Positions 36,016 to 48,660 of a DNA stretch of 64,000 nucleotides are shown one piece after another. This DNA is from Harmonia axyridis (lineage: Eukaryota > Arthropoda > Insecta > Coleoptera > Coccinellidae), in assembly GCF_914767665.1 (NCBI RefSeq), contig NC_059502.1, positions 50,450,031-50,514,030 on the forward strand, given 5' to 3'. The notes under the pieces were generated by a model. The model did no database searches, was not told the origin of the DNA, and saw only the letters and a program-made list of their open reading frames with translations. Positions within the stretch are counted from its first letter, which is position 1. The number at the start of each line of letters is the position of its first letter. Both the position numbers and the translations under genes were made by a program.

Positions 36016-36615
36016 TGATGTTATATTTCACGTTATTGAATTAAATAAATTAATCTTCAAAAAAACATAAAAATAATGTATATAAGACCATTTGTTGTAT
36101 CATTGATTAGTACTCTGTTCGATTAGTTGATGTATCTGAATAATAATAAAATTTAACATATGAATTTCTATAAAAACGATTATTGAATTTTTCTTATATC
36201 CTGAAATGATGGGACGTAAAACAATAACAAAAATTATATGAAACAAAAAAAAAATTAAATAACAACACAAATAGGACGGTGAATGAACAAACCCATTACA
36301 GTTATAAAAAATTATACTCAATAAATTCTTTCAACAGATGTTGCATATCACATTCGAAGAAATTTATCTGCAACCATCAAGAATTTTGTTATCGCACCAC
36401 ATTTTCAATTGAAGAGATAACATTCCTATTTCCACCAATTGGAGCTAATGCATATTTGATGACTTTCTCTTATTGAGTCATTATAGAAAGAAGAGATATA
36501 TAGAACTTGCCTGAAACTTAAAATTACCTCAGTATTTTCGTGAAAGGCATTCTGTGAATAACGTGTTTGCATAGTGAATAATTTCAATCTTTTTCGTAAT
36601 TGAACAATTCAAAAC

Positions 36616-37110
36616 ATGAACATAATGAATGAAAAGGTGATTTTGAAATCAGGATTGAGGAAATTGAAAAATCATAAACTGAACATAAGGAATACTTTAC
36701 TGATCAAGAAAATAGTTAACGAAGTGAAAGATATTCAAAATGGCGACTTAAGGGATGTGTCAAATATCAGTTGGAAATCTGAGAAATCTACAACTGAGCC
36801 GTATCGCGGAAAAATTTGTGATGCAGAAAAACAGAACATTAAAATGAAAAATGATTCAGTTATTGTGAATATGAACTCAGAACCTGAATATGAAGAAGAC
36901 AAAACAAAAGAAGAGGATAAAATTCATTTGAATACATGCTTGAGAAATGCTTTTCTGATCAAGAAAATTCTTGAAATTACAGCATCTCAAATGAAAAAGG
37001 GTTTTAAGACCGAAAAATTCAATCAATATAGTGTAACCTTGAAAAAGAAAAGAAATAATATTCGTAGACATCAAAATTTCTATTTCAAAATTCCAAATCG
37101 AGCTCTATAA
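36616..37110 (+). CDS. Array gene copy 34, intact
   Basis: 164 codons with F149I; silent changes Ser12 TCA and Leu142 TTG. Confidence 0.5.
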   Translation: MNIMNEKVILKSGLRKLKNHKLNIRNTLLIKKIVNEVKDIQNGDLRDVSNISWKSEKSTTEPYRGKICDAEKQNIKMKNDSVIVNMNSEPEYEEDKTKEEDKIHLNTCLRNAFLIKKILEITASQMKKGFKTEKFNQYSVTLKKKRNNIRRHQNFYFKIPNRAL

Positions 37111-37710
37111 TGATGTTATATTTCACGTTATTGAATTAAATAAATTACTCTTCAAAAAAACATAAAAATAATGTATATAAGACCATTTGTTGTATCATTG
37201 ATTAGTACTCTGTTCGATTAGTTGATGTATCTGAATAATAATAAAATTTAACATATGAATTTCTATAAAAACGATTATTGAATTTTTCTTATATCCTGAA
37301 ATGATGGGACGTAAAACAATAACAAAAATTATATGAAACAAAAAAAAAATTAAATAACAACACAAATAGGACGGTGAATGAACAAACCCATTACAGTTAT
37401 AAAAAATTATACTCAATAAATTCTTTCAACAGATGTTGCATATCACATTCGAAAAAATTTATCTGCAACCATCAAGAATTTTGTTATCGCACCACATTTT
37501 CAATTGAAGAGATAACATTCCTATTTCCACCAATTGGAGCTAATGCATATTTGATGACTTTCTCTTATAGAGTCATTATAGAAAGAAGAGATATATAGAA
37601 GTTGCCTGACACTTAAAATTACCTCAGTATTTTCGTGAAAGGCATTCTGTGAATAACGTGTTTGCATAGTGAATAATTTCAATCTTTTTCGTAATTGAAC
37701 AATTCAAAAC

Positions 37711-38205
37711 ATGAACATAATGAATGAAAAAGTGATTTTGAAATCGGGATTGAGGAAATTTAAAAATCATAAACTGAACATAAGGAATACTTTACTGATC
37801 AAGAAAATAGTTAACGAAGTGAAATATATTCAAAATGGCGACTTAAGGGATGTGTCAAATATCAGTTTGAAATCTGAGAAATCTACAACTGAGCTGTATC
37901 GCGGAAAAATTTGTGATGCAGAAAAACAGAACATTAAAATGAAAAATGATTCAGTTATTGTGAATATGAACTCAGAACCTGAATATGAAGAAGACAAAAC
38001 AAAAGAAGAGGATAAAATTCATTTGAATACATGCTTGAGAAATGCTTTTCTGATCAAGAAAATTCTTGAAATTAGAGCATCTCAAATGAAAAAGGGTTTT
38101 AAGACCGAAAAATTCAATCAATATAGTGTAACCTTTAAAAAGAAAAGAAATAATTTTCGTAGACATCAAAATTTCTATTTCAAAATTCCAAATCGAGCTC
38201 TATAA
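37711..38205 (+). CDS. Array gene copy 35, intact, divergent type
   Basis: Identical in protein to copy 31 (six changes). It has the same lost stop in the spacer frame. Confidence 0.5.
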   Translation: MNIMNEKVILKSGLRKFKNHKLNIRNTLLIKKIVNEVKYIQNGDLRDVSNISLKSEKSTTELYRGKICDAEKQNIKMKNDSVIVNMNSEPEYEEDKTKEEDKIHLNTCLRNAFLIKKILEIRASQMKKGFKTEKFNQYSVTFKKKRNNFRRHQNFYFKIPNRAL

Positions 38206-38806
38206 TGATGTTATATTTCACGTTATTGAATTAAATAAATTACTCTTCAAAAAAACATAAAAATAATGTATATAAGACCATTTGTTGTATCATTGATTAG
38301 TACTCTGTTCGATTAGTTGATGTATCTGAATAATAATAAAATTTAACATATGAATTTCTATAAAAACGATTATTGAATTTTTCTTATATCCTGAAATGAT
38401 GGAACGTAAAACAATAACAAAAATTATATGAAACAAAAAAAAAATTAAATAACAACACAAATAGGACGGTGAATGAACAAACCCATTACAGTTATAAAAA
38501 ATTATACTCAATAAATTCTTTCAACAGATGTTGCATATCACATTCGAAGAAATTTATCTGCAACCATCAAGAATTTTGTTATCGCACCACATTTTCAATT
38601 GAAGAGATAACATTCCTATTTCCACCAATTGGAGCTAATGCATATTTGATGACTTTCTCTTATTGAGTCATTATAGAAAGAAGAGATATATATAAGTTGC
38701 CTGAAACTCAAAAATTCCCTCAGTATTTTTGTGAAAGGCATTCTGTGAATAACGTGTTTGCATAGTGAATAATTTCAATCTTTTTCGTAATTGAACAATT
38801 CAAAAC

Positions 38807-39301
38807 ATGAACATAATGAATGAAAAGGTGATTTTGAAATCGGGATTGAGGAAATTGAAAAATCATAAACTGAACATAAGGAATACTTTACTGATCAAGA
38901 AAATAGTTAACGAAGTGAAAGATATTCAAAATGGCGACTTAAGGGATGTGTCAAATATCAGTTGGAAATCTGAGAAATCTACAACTGAGCCGTATCGCGG
39001 AAAAATTTGTGATGCAGAAAAACAGAACATTAAAATGAAAAATGATTCAGTTATTGTGAATATGAACTCAGAACCTGAATATGAAGAAGACAAAACAAAA
39101 GAAGAGGATAAAATTCATTTGAATACATGCTTGAGAAATGCTTTTCTGATCAAGAAAATTCTTGAAATTACAGCATCTCAAATGAAAAAGGGTTTTAAGA
39201 CCGAAAAATTCAATCAATATAGTGTAACCTTAAAAAAGAAAAGAAATAATTTTCGTAGACATCAAAATTTCTATTTCAAAATTCCAAATCGAGCTCTATA
39301 A
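38807..39301 (+). CDS. Array gene copy 36, intact consensus protein
   Basis: Consensus protein under a canonical TATA promoter with initiator context TTCCCTCAGTA, shared with copies 37 and 42. Confidence 0.55.
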   Translation: MNIMNEKVILKSGLRKLKNHKLNIRNTLLIKKIVNEVKDIQNGDLRDVSNISWKSEKSTTEPYRGKICDAEKQNIKMKNDSVIVNMNSEPEYEEDKTKEEDKIHLNTCLRNAFLIKKILEITASQMKKGFKTEKFNQYSVTLKKKRNNFRRHQNFYFKIPNRAL

Positions 39302-39902
39302 TGATGTTATATTTCACGTTATTGAATTAAATAAATTACTCTTCAAAAAAACATAAAAATAATGTATATAAGACCATTTGTTGTATCATTGATTAGTACT
39401 CTGTTCGATTAGTTGATGTATCTGAATAATAATAAAATTTAACATATGAATTTCTATAAAAACGATTATTGAATTTTTCTTATATCCTGAAATGATGGGA
39501 CGTAAAACAATAACAAAAATTATATGAAACGAAAAAAAAATCAAATAACAACACAAATAGGACGGTGAATGAACAAACCCATTACAGTTATAAAAAATTA
39601 TACTCAATAAATTCTTTCAACAGATGTTGCATATCACATTCGAAGAAATTTATCTGCAACCATCAAGAATTTTGTTATCGCACCACATTTTCAATTGAAG
39701 AGATAACATTCCTATTTCCACCAATTGGAGCTAATGCATATTTGATGAGTTTCTCTTATTGAGTCATTATAGAAAGAAGAGATATATATAAGTTGCCTGA
39801 AACTCAAAAATTCCCTCAGTATTTTTGTGAAAGGCATTCTGTGAATAACGTGTTTGCATAGTGAATAATTTCAATCTTTTTCGTAATTGAACAATTCAAA
39901 AC

Positions 39903-40397
39903 ATGAACATAATGAATGAAAAGGTGATTTTGAAATCGGGATTGAGGAAATTGAAAAATCATAAACTGAACATAAGGAATACTTTACTGATCAAGAAAAT
40001 AGTTAACGAAGTGAAAGATATTCAAAATGGCGACTTAAGGGATGTGTCAAATATCAGTTGGAAATCTGAGAAATCTACAACTGAGCCGTATCGCGGAAAA
40101 ATTTGTGATGCAGAAAAACAGAACATTAAAATGAAAAATGATTCAGTTATTGTGAATATGAACTCAGAACCTGAATATGAAGAAGACAAAACAAAAGAAG
40201 AGGATAAAATTCATTTGAATACATGCTTGAGAAATGCTTTTCTGATCAAGAAAATTCTTGAAATTACAGCATCTCAAATGAAAAAGGGTTTTAAGACCGA
40301 AAAATTCAATCAATATAGTGTAACCTTAAAAAAGAAAAGAAATAATTTTCGTAGACATCAAAATTTCTATTTCAAAATTTCAAATCGAGCTCTATAA
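39903..40397 (+). CDS. Array gene copy 37, intact
   Basis: 164 codons with P160S. Canonical TATA promoter. The next spacer has GAAACG before the A-run, as after copies 36 and 42. Confidence 0.5.
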   Translation: MNIMNEKVILKSGLRKLKNHKLNIRNTLLIKKIVNEVKDIQNGDLRDVSNISWKSEKSTTEPYRGKICDAEKQNIKMKNDSVIVNMNSEPEYEEDKTKEEDKIHLNTCLRNAFLIKKILEITASQMKKGFKTEKFNQYSVTLKKKRNNFRRHQNFYFKISNRAL

Positions 40398-40996
40398 TGA
40401 TGTTATATTTCACGTTATTGAATTAAATAAATTACTCTTCAAAAAAACATAAAAATAATGTATATAAGACCATTTGTTGTATCATTGATTAGTACTCTGT
40501 TCGATTAGTTGATGTATCTGAATAATAATAAAATTTAACATATGAATTTCTATAAAAACGATTATTGAATTTTTCTTATATCCTGAAATGATGGGACGTA
40601 AAACAATAACAAAAATTATATGAAACGAAAAAAAAATCAAATAACAACACAAATAGGACGGTGAATGAACAAACCCATTACAGTTATAAAAAATTATACT
40701 CAATAAATTCTTTCAACAGATGTTGCATATCACATTCGAAGAAATTTATCTGCAACCATCAAGAATTTTGTTATCGCACCACATTTTCAATTGAAGAGAT
40801 AACATTCCTATTTCCACCAATTGGAGCTAATGCATATTTGATGACTTTCTCTTAATGAGTCATTATAGAAAGAAGAGATATATAGATTTGCCTGAAACTT
40901 AAAATTACCTCAGTATTTTCGTGAAAGGCATTCTGTGAATAACGTGTTTGCATAGTGAATAATTTCAATCTTTTTCGTAATTGAACAATTCAAAAC

Positions 40997-41492
40997 ATGA
41001 ACATAATGAATGAAAAGGTGATTTTGAAATCGGGATTGAGGAAATTGAAAAATCATAAACTGAACATAAGGAATACTTTACTGATCAAGAAAATAGTTAA
41101 CGAAGTGAAAGATATTCAAAATGGCGACTTAAGGGATGTGTCAAATATCAGTTGGAAATCTGAGAAATCTACAACTGAGCCGTATCGCGGAAAAATTTGT
41201 GATGCAGAAAAACAGAACATTAAAATGAAAAATGATTCAGTTATTGTGAATATGAACTCAGAACCTGAATATGAAGAAGACAAAACAAAAGAAGAGGATA
41301 AAATTCATTTGAATTACATGCTTGAGAAATGCTTTTCTGATCAAGAAAATTCTTAAAATTACAGCATCTCAAATGAAAAAGGGTTTTAAGACCGAAAAAT
41401 TCAATCAATATAGTGTAACCTTAAAAAAGAAAAGAAATAATTTTCGTAGACATCAAAATTTCTATTTCAAAATTCCAAATCGAGCTCTATAA
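40997..41492 (+). pseudogene. Array gene copy 38, frameshifted
   Basis: An extra T after codon 106 (GAATTACATGC instead of GAATACATGC) shifts the frame. It ends at 41356 after 119 residues, so the second LIKKI motif and the basic tail are lost. The promoter is altered (TATATAGATTTG). Confidence 0.75.
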
Positions 41493-42092
41493 TGATGTTA
41501 TATTTCACGTTATTGAATTGAATAAATTACTCTTCAAAAAAACATAAAAATAATGTATATAAGACCATTTGTTGTATCATTGATTAGTACTCTGTTCGAT
41601 TAGTTGATGTATCTGAATAATAATAAAATTTAACATATGAATTTCTATAAAAACGATTATTGAATTTTTCTTATATCCTGAAATGATGGGACGTAAAATA
41701 ATAACAAAAATTATATGAAACAAAAAAAAAATTAAATAACAACACAAATAGGACGGTGAATGAACAAACCCATTACAGTTATAAAAAATTATACTCAATA
41801 AATTCTTTCAACAGATGTTGCATATCACATTCGAAGAAATTTATCTGCAACCATCAAGAATTTTGTTATCGCACCACATTTTCAATTGAAGAGATAACAT
41901 TCCTATTTCCACCAATTGGAGCTAATGCATATTTGATGAGTTTCTCTTATTGAGTCATTATAGAAAGAAGAGATATATAGAAGTTGCCTGAAACTTAAAA
42001 TTACCTCAGTATTTTCGTGAAAGGCATTCTGTGAATAACGTGTTTGCATAGTGAATAATTTCAATCTTTTTCGTAATTGAACAATTCAAAAC

Positions 42093-42588
42093 ATGAACAT
42101 AATGAATGAAAAGGTGATTTTGAAATCGGGATTGAGGAAATTGAAAAATCATAAACTGAACATAAGGAATACTTTAATGATCAAGAAAATAGTTACCGAA
42201 GTGAAAGATATTCAAAATGGCGAGTTAAGGGATGTGTCAAATATCAGTTTGAAATCTGAGAAATCTACAACTGAGCCGTATCGCGGAAAAATTTGTGATG
42301 CAGAAAAACAGAACATTAAAATGAAAAATGATTCAGTTATTGTGAATATGAACTCAGAACCTGAATATGAAGAAGACAAAACAAAAGAAGAGGATAAAAT
42401 TCATTTGAATTACATGCTTGAGAAATGCTTTTCTGATCAAGAAAATTCTTAAAATTACAGCATCTCAAATGAAAAAGGGTTTTAAGACCGAAAAATTCAA
42501 TCAATATAGTGTAACCTTAAAAAAGAAAAGAAATAATTTTCGTAGACATCAAAATTTCTATTTCAAAATTCCAAATCGAGCTCTATAA
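42093..42588 (+). pseudogene. Array gene copy 39, frameshifted
   Basis: Same T insertion as copy 38, ending at 42452. It also has L29M, N35T, D44E and W53L. Weakened TATA class despite the coding marks usual under the canonical class. Confidence 0.75.
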
Positions 42589-43186
42589 TGATGTTATATT
42601 TCACGTTATTGAATTAAATAAATTACTCTTCAAAAAAACATAAAAATAATGTATATAAGACCATTTGTTGTATCATTGATTAGTACTCTGTTCGATTAGT
42701 TGATGTATCTGAATAATAATAAAATTTAACATATGAATTTCTATAAAAACGATTATTGAATTTTTCTTTTATCCTGAAATGATGGGACGTAAAACAATAA
42801 CAAAAATTATATGAAACAAAAAAAATTAAATAACAACACGAATAGGACGGTGAATGAACAAACCCATTACAGTTATAAAAAATTATACTCAATAAATTCT
42901 TTCAACAGATGTTGCATATCACATTCGAAGAAATTTATCTGCAACCATCAAGAATTTTGTTATCGCACCACATTTTCAATTGAAGAGATAACATTCCTAT
43001 TTCCACCAATTGGAGCTTATGCATATTTGATGACTTTCTCTTATTGAGTAATTATAGAAAGAAGAGATATATAGAAGTTGCCTGGAACTTAAAATTACCT
43101 CAGTATTTTCGTGAAAGGCATTCTGTGAATAACGTGTTTGCATAGTGAATTATTTCAATCTTTTTCGTAATTGAACAATTCAAAAC

Positions 43187-43681
43187 ATGAACATAATGAA
43201 TGAAAAGGTGATTTTGAAATCGGGATTGAGGAAATTGAAAAATCATAAACTGAACATAAGGAATACTTTACTGATCAAGAAAATAGTTAACGAAGTGAAA
43301 GATATTCAAAATGGCGACTTAAGGGATGTGTCAAATATCAGTTGGAAATCTGAGAAATCTACAACTGAGCCGTATCGCGGAAAAATTTGTGATGCAGAAA
43401 AACATAACATTAAAATGAAAAATGATTCAGTTATTGTGAATATGAACTCAGAACCTGAATATGAAGAAGACAAAACAAAAGAAGAGGATAAAATTCATCT
43501 GAATACATGCTTGAGAAATGCTTTTCTGATCAAGAAAATTCTTGAAATTACAGCATCTCAAATGAAAAAGGGTTTTAAGACCGAAAAATTCAATCAATAT
43601 AGTGTAACCTTAAAAAAGAAAAGAAATAATATTCGTAGACATCAAAATTTCTATTTCAAAATTCCAAATCGAGCTCTATAA
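43187..43681 (+). CDS. Array gene copy 40, intact
   Basis: 164 codons with Q73H and F149I; silent Leu105 CTG. The preceding spacer has a short A-run and CTTTTATCC. Confidence 0.5.
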   Translation: MNIMNEKVILKSGLRKLKNHKLNIRNTLLIKKIVNEVKDIQNGDLRDVSNISWKSEKSTTEPYRGKICDAEKHNIKMKNDSVIVNMNSEPEYEEDKTKEEDKIHLNTCLRNAFLIKKILEITASQMKKGFKTEKFNQYSVTLKKKRNNIRRHQNFYFKIPNRAL

Positions 43682-44281
43682 TGATGTTATATTTCACGTT
43701 ATTGAATTAAATAAATTACTCTTCAAAAAAACATAAAAATAATGTATATAAGACCATTTGTTGTATCATTGATTAGTACTCTGTTCGATTAGTTGATGTA
43801 TCTGAATAATAATAAAATTTAACATATGAATTTCTATAAAAACGATTATTGAATTTTTCTTATATCCTGAAATGATGGGACGTAAAACAATAACAAAAAT
43901 TATATGAAACAAAAAAAAAATTAAATAACAACACAAATAGGACGGTGAATGAACAAACCCATTACAGTTATAAAAAATTATACTCAATAAATTCTTTCAA
44001 CAGATGTTGCATATCACATTCGAAGAAATTTATCTGCAACCATCAAGAATTTTGTTATCGCACCACATTTTCAATTGAAGAGATAACATTCCTATTTCCA
44101 CCAATTGGAGCTAATGCATATTTGATGACTTTCTCTTATTGAGTCATTATAGAAAGAAGAGATATATAGAACTTGCCTGAAACTTAAAATTACCTCAGTA
44201 TTTTCGTGAAAGGCATTCTGTGAATAACGTGTTTGCATAGTGAATAATTTCAATCTTTTTCGTAATTGAACAATTCAAAAC

Positions 44282-44776
44282 ATGAACATAATGAATGAAA
44301 AAGTGATTTTGAAATCGGGATTGAGGAAATTGAAAAATCATAAACTGAACATAAGGAATACTTTACTGATCAAGAAAATAGTTAACGAAGTGAAATATAT
44401 TCAAAATGGCGACTTAAGGGATGTGTCAAATATCAGTTTGAAATCTGAGAAATCTACAACTGAGCTGTATCGCGGAAAAATTTGTGATGCAGAAAAACAG
44501 AACATTAAAATGAAAAATGATTCAGTTATTGTGAATATGAACTCAGAACCTGAATATGAAGAAGACAAAACAAAAGAAGAGGATAAAATTCATTTGAATA
44601 CATGCTTGAGAAATGCTTTTCTGATCAAGAAAATTCTTGAAATTAGAGCATCTCAAATGAAAAAGGGTTTTAAGACCGAAAAATTCAATCAATATAGTGT
44701 AACCTTTAAAAAGAAAAGAAATAATTTTCGTAGACATCAAAATTTCTATTTCAAAATTCCAAATCGAGCTCTATAA
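44282..44776 (+). CDS. Array gene copy 41, intact, divergent type
   Basis: Carries D39Y, W53L, P62L, T122R and L142F like copies 31 and 35 but keeps Leu17, so it is a partial or converted member of that type. Confidence 0.5.
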   Translation: MNIMNEKVILKSGLRKLKNHKLNIRNTLLIKKIVNEVKYIQNGDLRDVSNISLKSEKSTTELYRGKICDAEKQNIKMKNDSVIVNMNSEPEYEEDKTKEEDKIHLNTCLRNAFLIKKILEIRASQMKKGFKTEKFNQYSVTFKKKRNNFRRHQNFYFKIPNRAL

Positions 44777-45377
44777 TGATGTTATATTTCACGTTATTGA
44801 ATTAAATAAATTACTCTTCAAAAAAACATAAAAATAATGTATATAAGACCATTTGTTGTATCATTGATTAGTACTCTGTTCGATTAGTTGATGTATCTGA
44901 ATAATAATAAAATTTAACATATGAATTTCTATAAAAACGATTATTGAATTTTTCTTATATCCTGAAATGATGGGACGTAAAACAATAACAAAAATTATAT
45001 GAAACAAAAAAAAAATTAAATAACAACACAAATAGGACGGTGAATGAACAAACCCATTACAGTTATAAAAAATTATACTCAATAAATTCTTTCAACAGAT
45101 GTTGCATATCACATTCGAAGAAATTTATGTGCAACCATCAAGAATTTTGTTATATCACCACATTTTCAATTGAAGAGATAACATTCCTATTTCCACCAAT
45201 TGGAGCTAATGCATATTTAATGACTTTCTCTTATTGAGTCATTATAGAAAGAAGAGATATATATAAGTTGCCTGAAACTCAAAAATTCCCTCAGTATTTT
45301 TGTGAAAGGCATTCTGTGAATAACGTGTTTGCATAGTGAATAATTTCAATCTTTTTCGTAATTGAACAATTCAAAAC

Positions 45378-45872
45378 ATGAACATAATGAATGAAAAGGT
45401 GATTTTGAAATCGGGATTGAGGAAATTGAAAAATCATAAACTGAACATAAGGAATACTTTACTGATCAAGAAAATAGTTAACGAAGTGAAAGATATTCAA
45501 AATGGCGACTTAAGGGATGTGTCAAATATCAGTTGGAAATCTGAGAAATCTTCAACTGAGCCGTATCGCGGAAAAATTTGTGATGCAGAAAAACAGAACA
45601 TTAAAATGAAAAATGATTCAGTTATTGTGAATATGAACTCAGAACCTGAATATGAAGAAGACAAAACAAAAGAAGAGGATAAAATTCATTTGAATACATG
45701 CTTGAGAAATGCTTTTCTGATCAAGAAAATTCTTGAAATTACAGCATCTCAAATGAAAAAGGGTTTTAAGACCGAAAAATTCAATCAATATAGTGTAACC
45801 TTAAAAAAGAAAAGAAATAATTTTCGTAGACATCAAAATTTCTATTTCAAAATTCCAAATCGAGCTCTATAA
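45378..45872 (+). CDS. Array gene copy 42, intact
   Basis: 164 codons with T59S. Promoter and following spacer match copies 36 and 37. Confidence 0.5.
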   Translation: MNIMNEKVILKSGLRKLKNHKLNIRNTLLIKKIVNEVKDIQNGDLRDVSNISWKSEKSSTEPYRGKICDAEKQNIKMKNDSVIVNMNSEPEYEEDKTKEEDKIHLNTCLRNAFLIKKILEITASQMKKGFKTEKFNQYSVTLKKKRNNFRRHQNFYFKIPNRAL

Positions 45873-46471
45873 TGATGTTATATTTCACGTTATTGAATTA
45901 AATAAATTACTCTTCAAAAAAACATAAAAATAATGTATATAAGACCATTTGTTGTATCATTGATTAGTACTCTGTTCGATTAGTTGATGTATCTGAATAA
46001 TAATAAAATTTAACATATGAATTTCTATAAAAACGATTATTGAATTTTTCTTATATCCTGAAATGATGGGACGTAAAACAATAACAAAAATTATATGAAA
46101 CGAAAAAAAAATCAAATAACAACACAAATAGGACGGTGAATGAACAAACCCATTACAGTTATAAAAAATTATACTCAATAAATTCTTTCAACAGATGTTG
46201 CATATCACATTCGAAGAAATTTATCTGCAACCATCAAGAATTTTGTTATCGCACCACATTTTCAATTGAAGAGATAACATTCCTATTTCCACCAATTGGA
46301 GCTAATGCATATTTGATGACTTTCTCTTATTGAGTCATTATAGAAAGAAGAGATATATAGATTTGCCTGAAACTTAAAATTACCTCAGTATTTTCGTGAA
46401 AGGCATTCTGTGAATAACGTGTTTGCATAGTGAATAATTTCAATCTTTTTCGTAATTGAACAATTCAAAAC

Positions 46472-46967
46472 ATGAACATAATGAATGAAAAGGTGATTTT
46501 GAAATCGGGATTGAGGAAATTGAAAAATCATAAACTGAACATAAGGAATACTTTAATGATCAAGAAAATAGTTACCGAAGTGAAAGATATTCAAAATGGC
46601 GAGTTAAGGGATGTGTCAAATATCAGTTTGAAATCTGAGAAATCTACAACTGAGCCGTATCGCGGAAAAATTTGTGATGCAGAAAAACAGAACATTAAAA
46701 TGAAAAATGATTCAGTTATTGTGAATATGAACTCAGAACCTGAATATGAAGAAGACAAAACAAAAGAAGAGGATAAAATTCATTTGAATTACATGCTTGA
46801 GAAATGCTTTTCTGATCAAGAAAATTCTTAAAATTACAGCATCTCAAATGAAAAAGGGTTTTAAGACCGAAAAATTCAATCAATATAGTGTAACCTTAAA
46901 AAAGAAAAGAAATAATTTTCGTAGACATCAAAATTTCTATTTCAAAATTCCAAATCGAGCTCTATAA
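46472..46967 (+). pseudogene. Array gene copy 43, frameshifted mosaic
   Basis: Same T insertion, ending at 46831. Coding marks L29M, N35T, D44E and W53L match copy 39. The promoter (TATATAGATTTG) and the sequence after the stop (GAATTGAATAAA) match copy 38. It is therefore a recombinant of the two. Confidence 0.75.
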
Positions 46968-47565
46968 TGATGTTATATTTCACGTTATTGAATTGAATAA
47001 ATTACTCTTCAAAAAAACATAAAAATAATGTATATAAGACCATTTGTTGTATCATTGATTAGTACTCTGTTCGATTAGTTGATGTATCTGAATAATAATA
47101 AAATTTAACATATGAATTTCTATAAAAACGATTATTGAATTTTTCTTTTATCCTGAAATGATGGGACGTAAAACAATAACAAAAATTATATGAAACAAAA
47201 AAAATTAAATAACAACACGAATAGGACGGTGAATGAACAAACCCATTACAGTTATAAAAAATTATACTCAATAAATTCTTTCAACAGATGTTGCATATCA
47301 CATTCGAAGAAATTTATCTGCAACCATCAAGAATTTTGTTATCGCACCACATTTTCAATTGAAGAGATAACATTCCTATTTCCACCAATTGGAGCTTATG
47401 CATATTTGATGACTTTCTCTTATTGAGTAATTATAGAAAGAAGAGATATATAGAAGTTGCCTGGAACTTAAAATTACCTCAGTATTTTCGTGAAAGGCAT
47501 TCTGTGATTAACGTGTTTGCATAGTGAATTATTTCAATCTTTTTCGTAATTGAACAATTCAAAAC

Positions 47566-48060
47566 ATGAACATAATGAATGAAAAGGTGATTTTGAAATC
47601 GGGATTGAGGAAATTGAAAAATCATAAACTGAACATAAGGAATACTTTACTGATCAAGAAAATAGTTAACGAAGTGAAAGATATTCAAAATGGCGACTTA
47701 AGGGATGTGTCAAATATCAGTTGGAAATCTGAGAAATCTACAACTGAGCCGTATCGCGGAAAAATTTGTGATGCAGAAAAACATAACATTAAAATGAAAA
47801 ATGATTCAGTTATTGTGAATATGAACTCAGAACCTGAATATGAAGAAGACAAAACAAAAGAAGAGGATAAAATTCATCTGAATACATGCTTGAGAAATGC
47901 TTTTCTGATCAAGAAAATTCTTGAAATTACAGCATCTCAAATGAAAAAGGGTTTTAAGACCAAAAAATTCAATCAATATAGTGTAACCTTAAAAAAGAAA
48001 AGAAATAATTTTCGTAGACATCAAAATTTCTATTTCAAAATTCCAAATCGAGCTCTATAA
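47566..48060 (+). CDS. Array gene copy 44, intact
   Basis: 164 codons with Q73H (as copy 40) and E133K. The spacer before it is the copy-40 type. Confidence 0.5.
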   Translation: MNIMNEKVILKSGLRKLKNHKLNIRNTLLIKKIVNEVKDIQNGDLRDVSNISWKSEKSTTEPYRGKICDAEKHNIKMKNDSVIVNMNSEPEYEEDKTKEEDKIHLNTCLRNAFLIKKILEITASQMKKGFKTKKFNQYSVTLKKKRNNFRRHQNFYFKIPNRAL

Positions 48061-48660
48061 TGATGTTATATTTCACGTTATTGAATTAAATAAATTACTC
48101 TTCAGAAAAACATGAAAATAATGTATATAAGACCATTTGTTGTATCATTGATTAGTACTCTGTTCGATAAGTTGATGTATCTGAATAATTATAAAATTTA
48201 ACATATGAATTTCTATAAAAACGATTATTGAATTTTTCTTATATCCTGAAATGATGGGACGTAAAACAATAACAAAAATTATATGAAACAAAAAAAAAAT
48301 TAAATAACAACACAAATAGGACGGTGAATGAACAAACCCATTACAGTTATAAAAAATTATACTCAATAAATTCTTTCAACAGATGTTGCATATCACATTC
48401 GAAGAAATTTATCTGCAACCATCAAGAATTTTGTTATCGCACCACATTTTCAATTGAAGAGATAACATTCCTATTTCCACCAATTGGAGCTAATGCATAT
48501 TTGATGACTTTCTCTTATTGAGTCATTATAGAAAGAAGAGATATATAGAAGTTGCCTGAAACTTAAAATTACCTCAGTATTTTCGTGAAAGGCATTCTGT
48601 GAATAACGTGTTTGCATAGTGAATAATTTCAATCTTTTTCGTAATTGAACAATTCAAAAC

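Larger units (their letters stand above)
34426..38805 (+). repeat. Four-unit block E2 (copies 32-35)
   Basis: Second copy of 30046-34425, with the two nonsense changes in copy 32 added. Confidence 0.85.
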
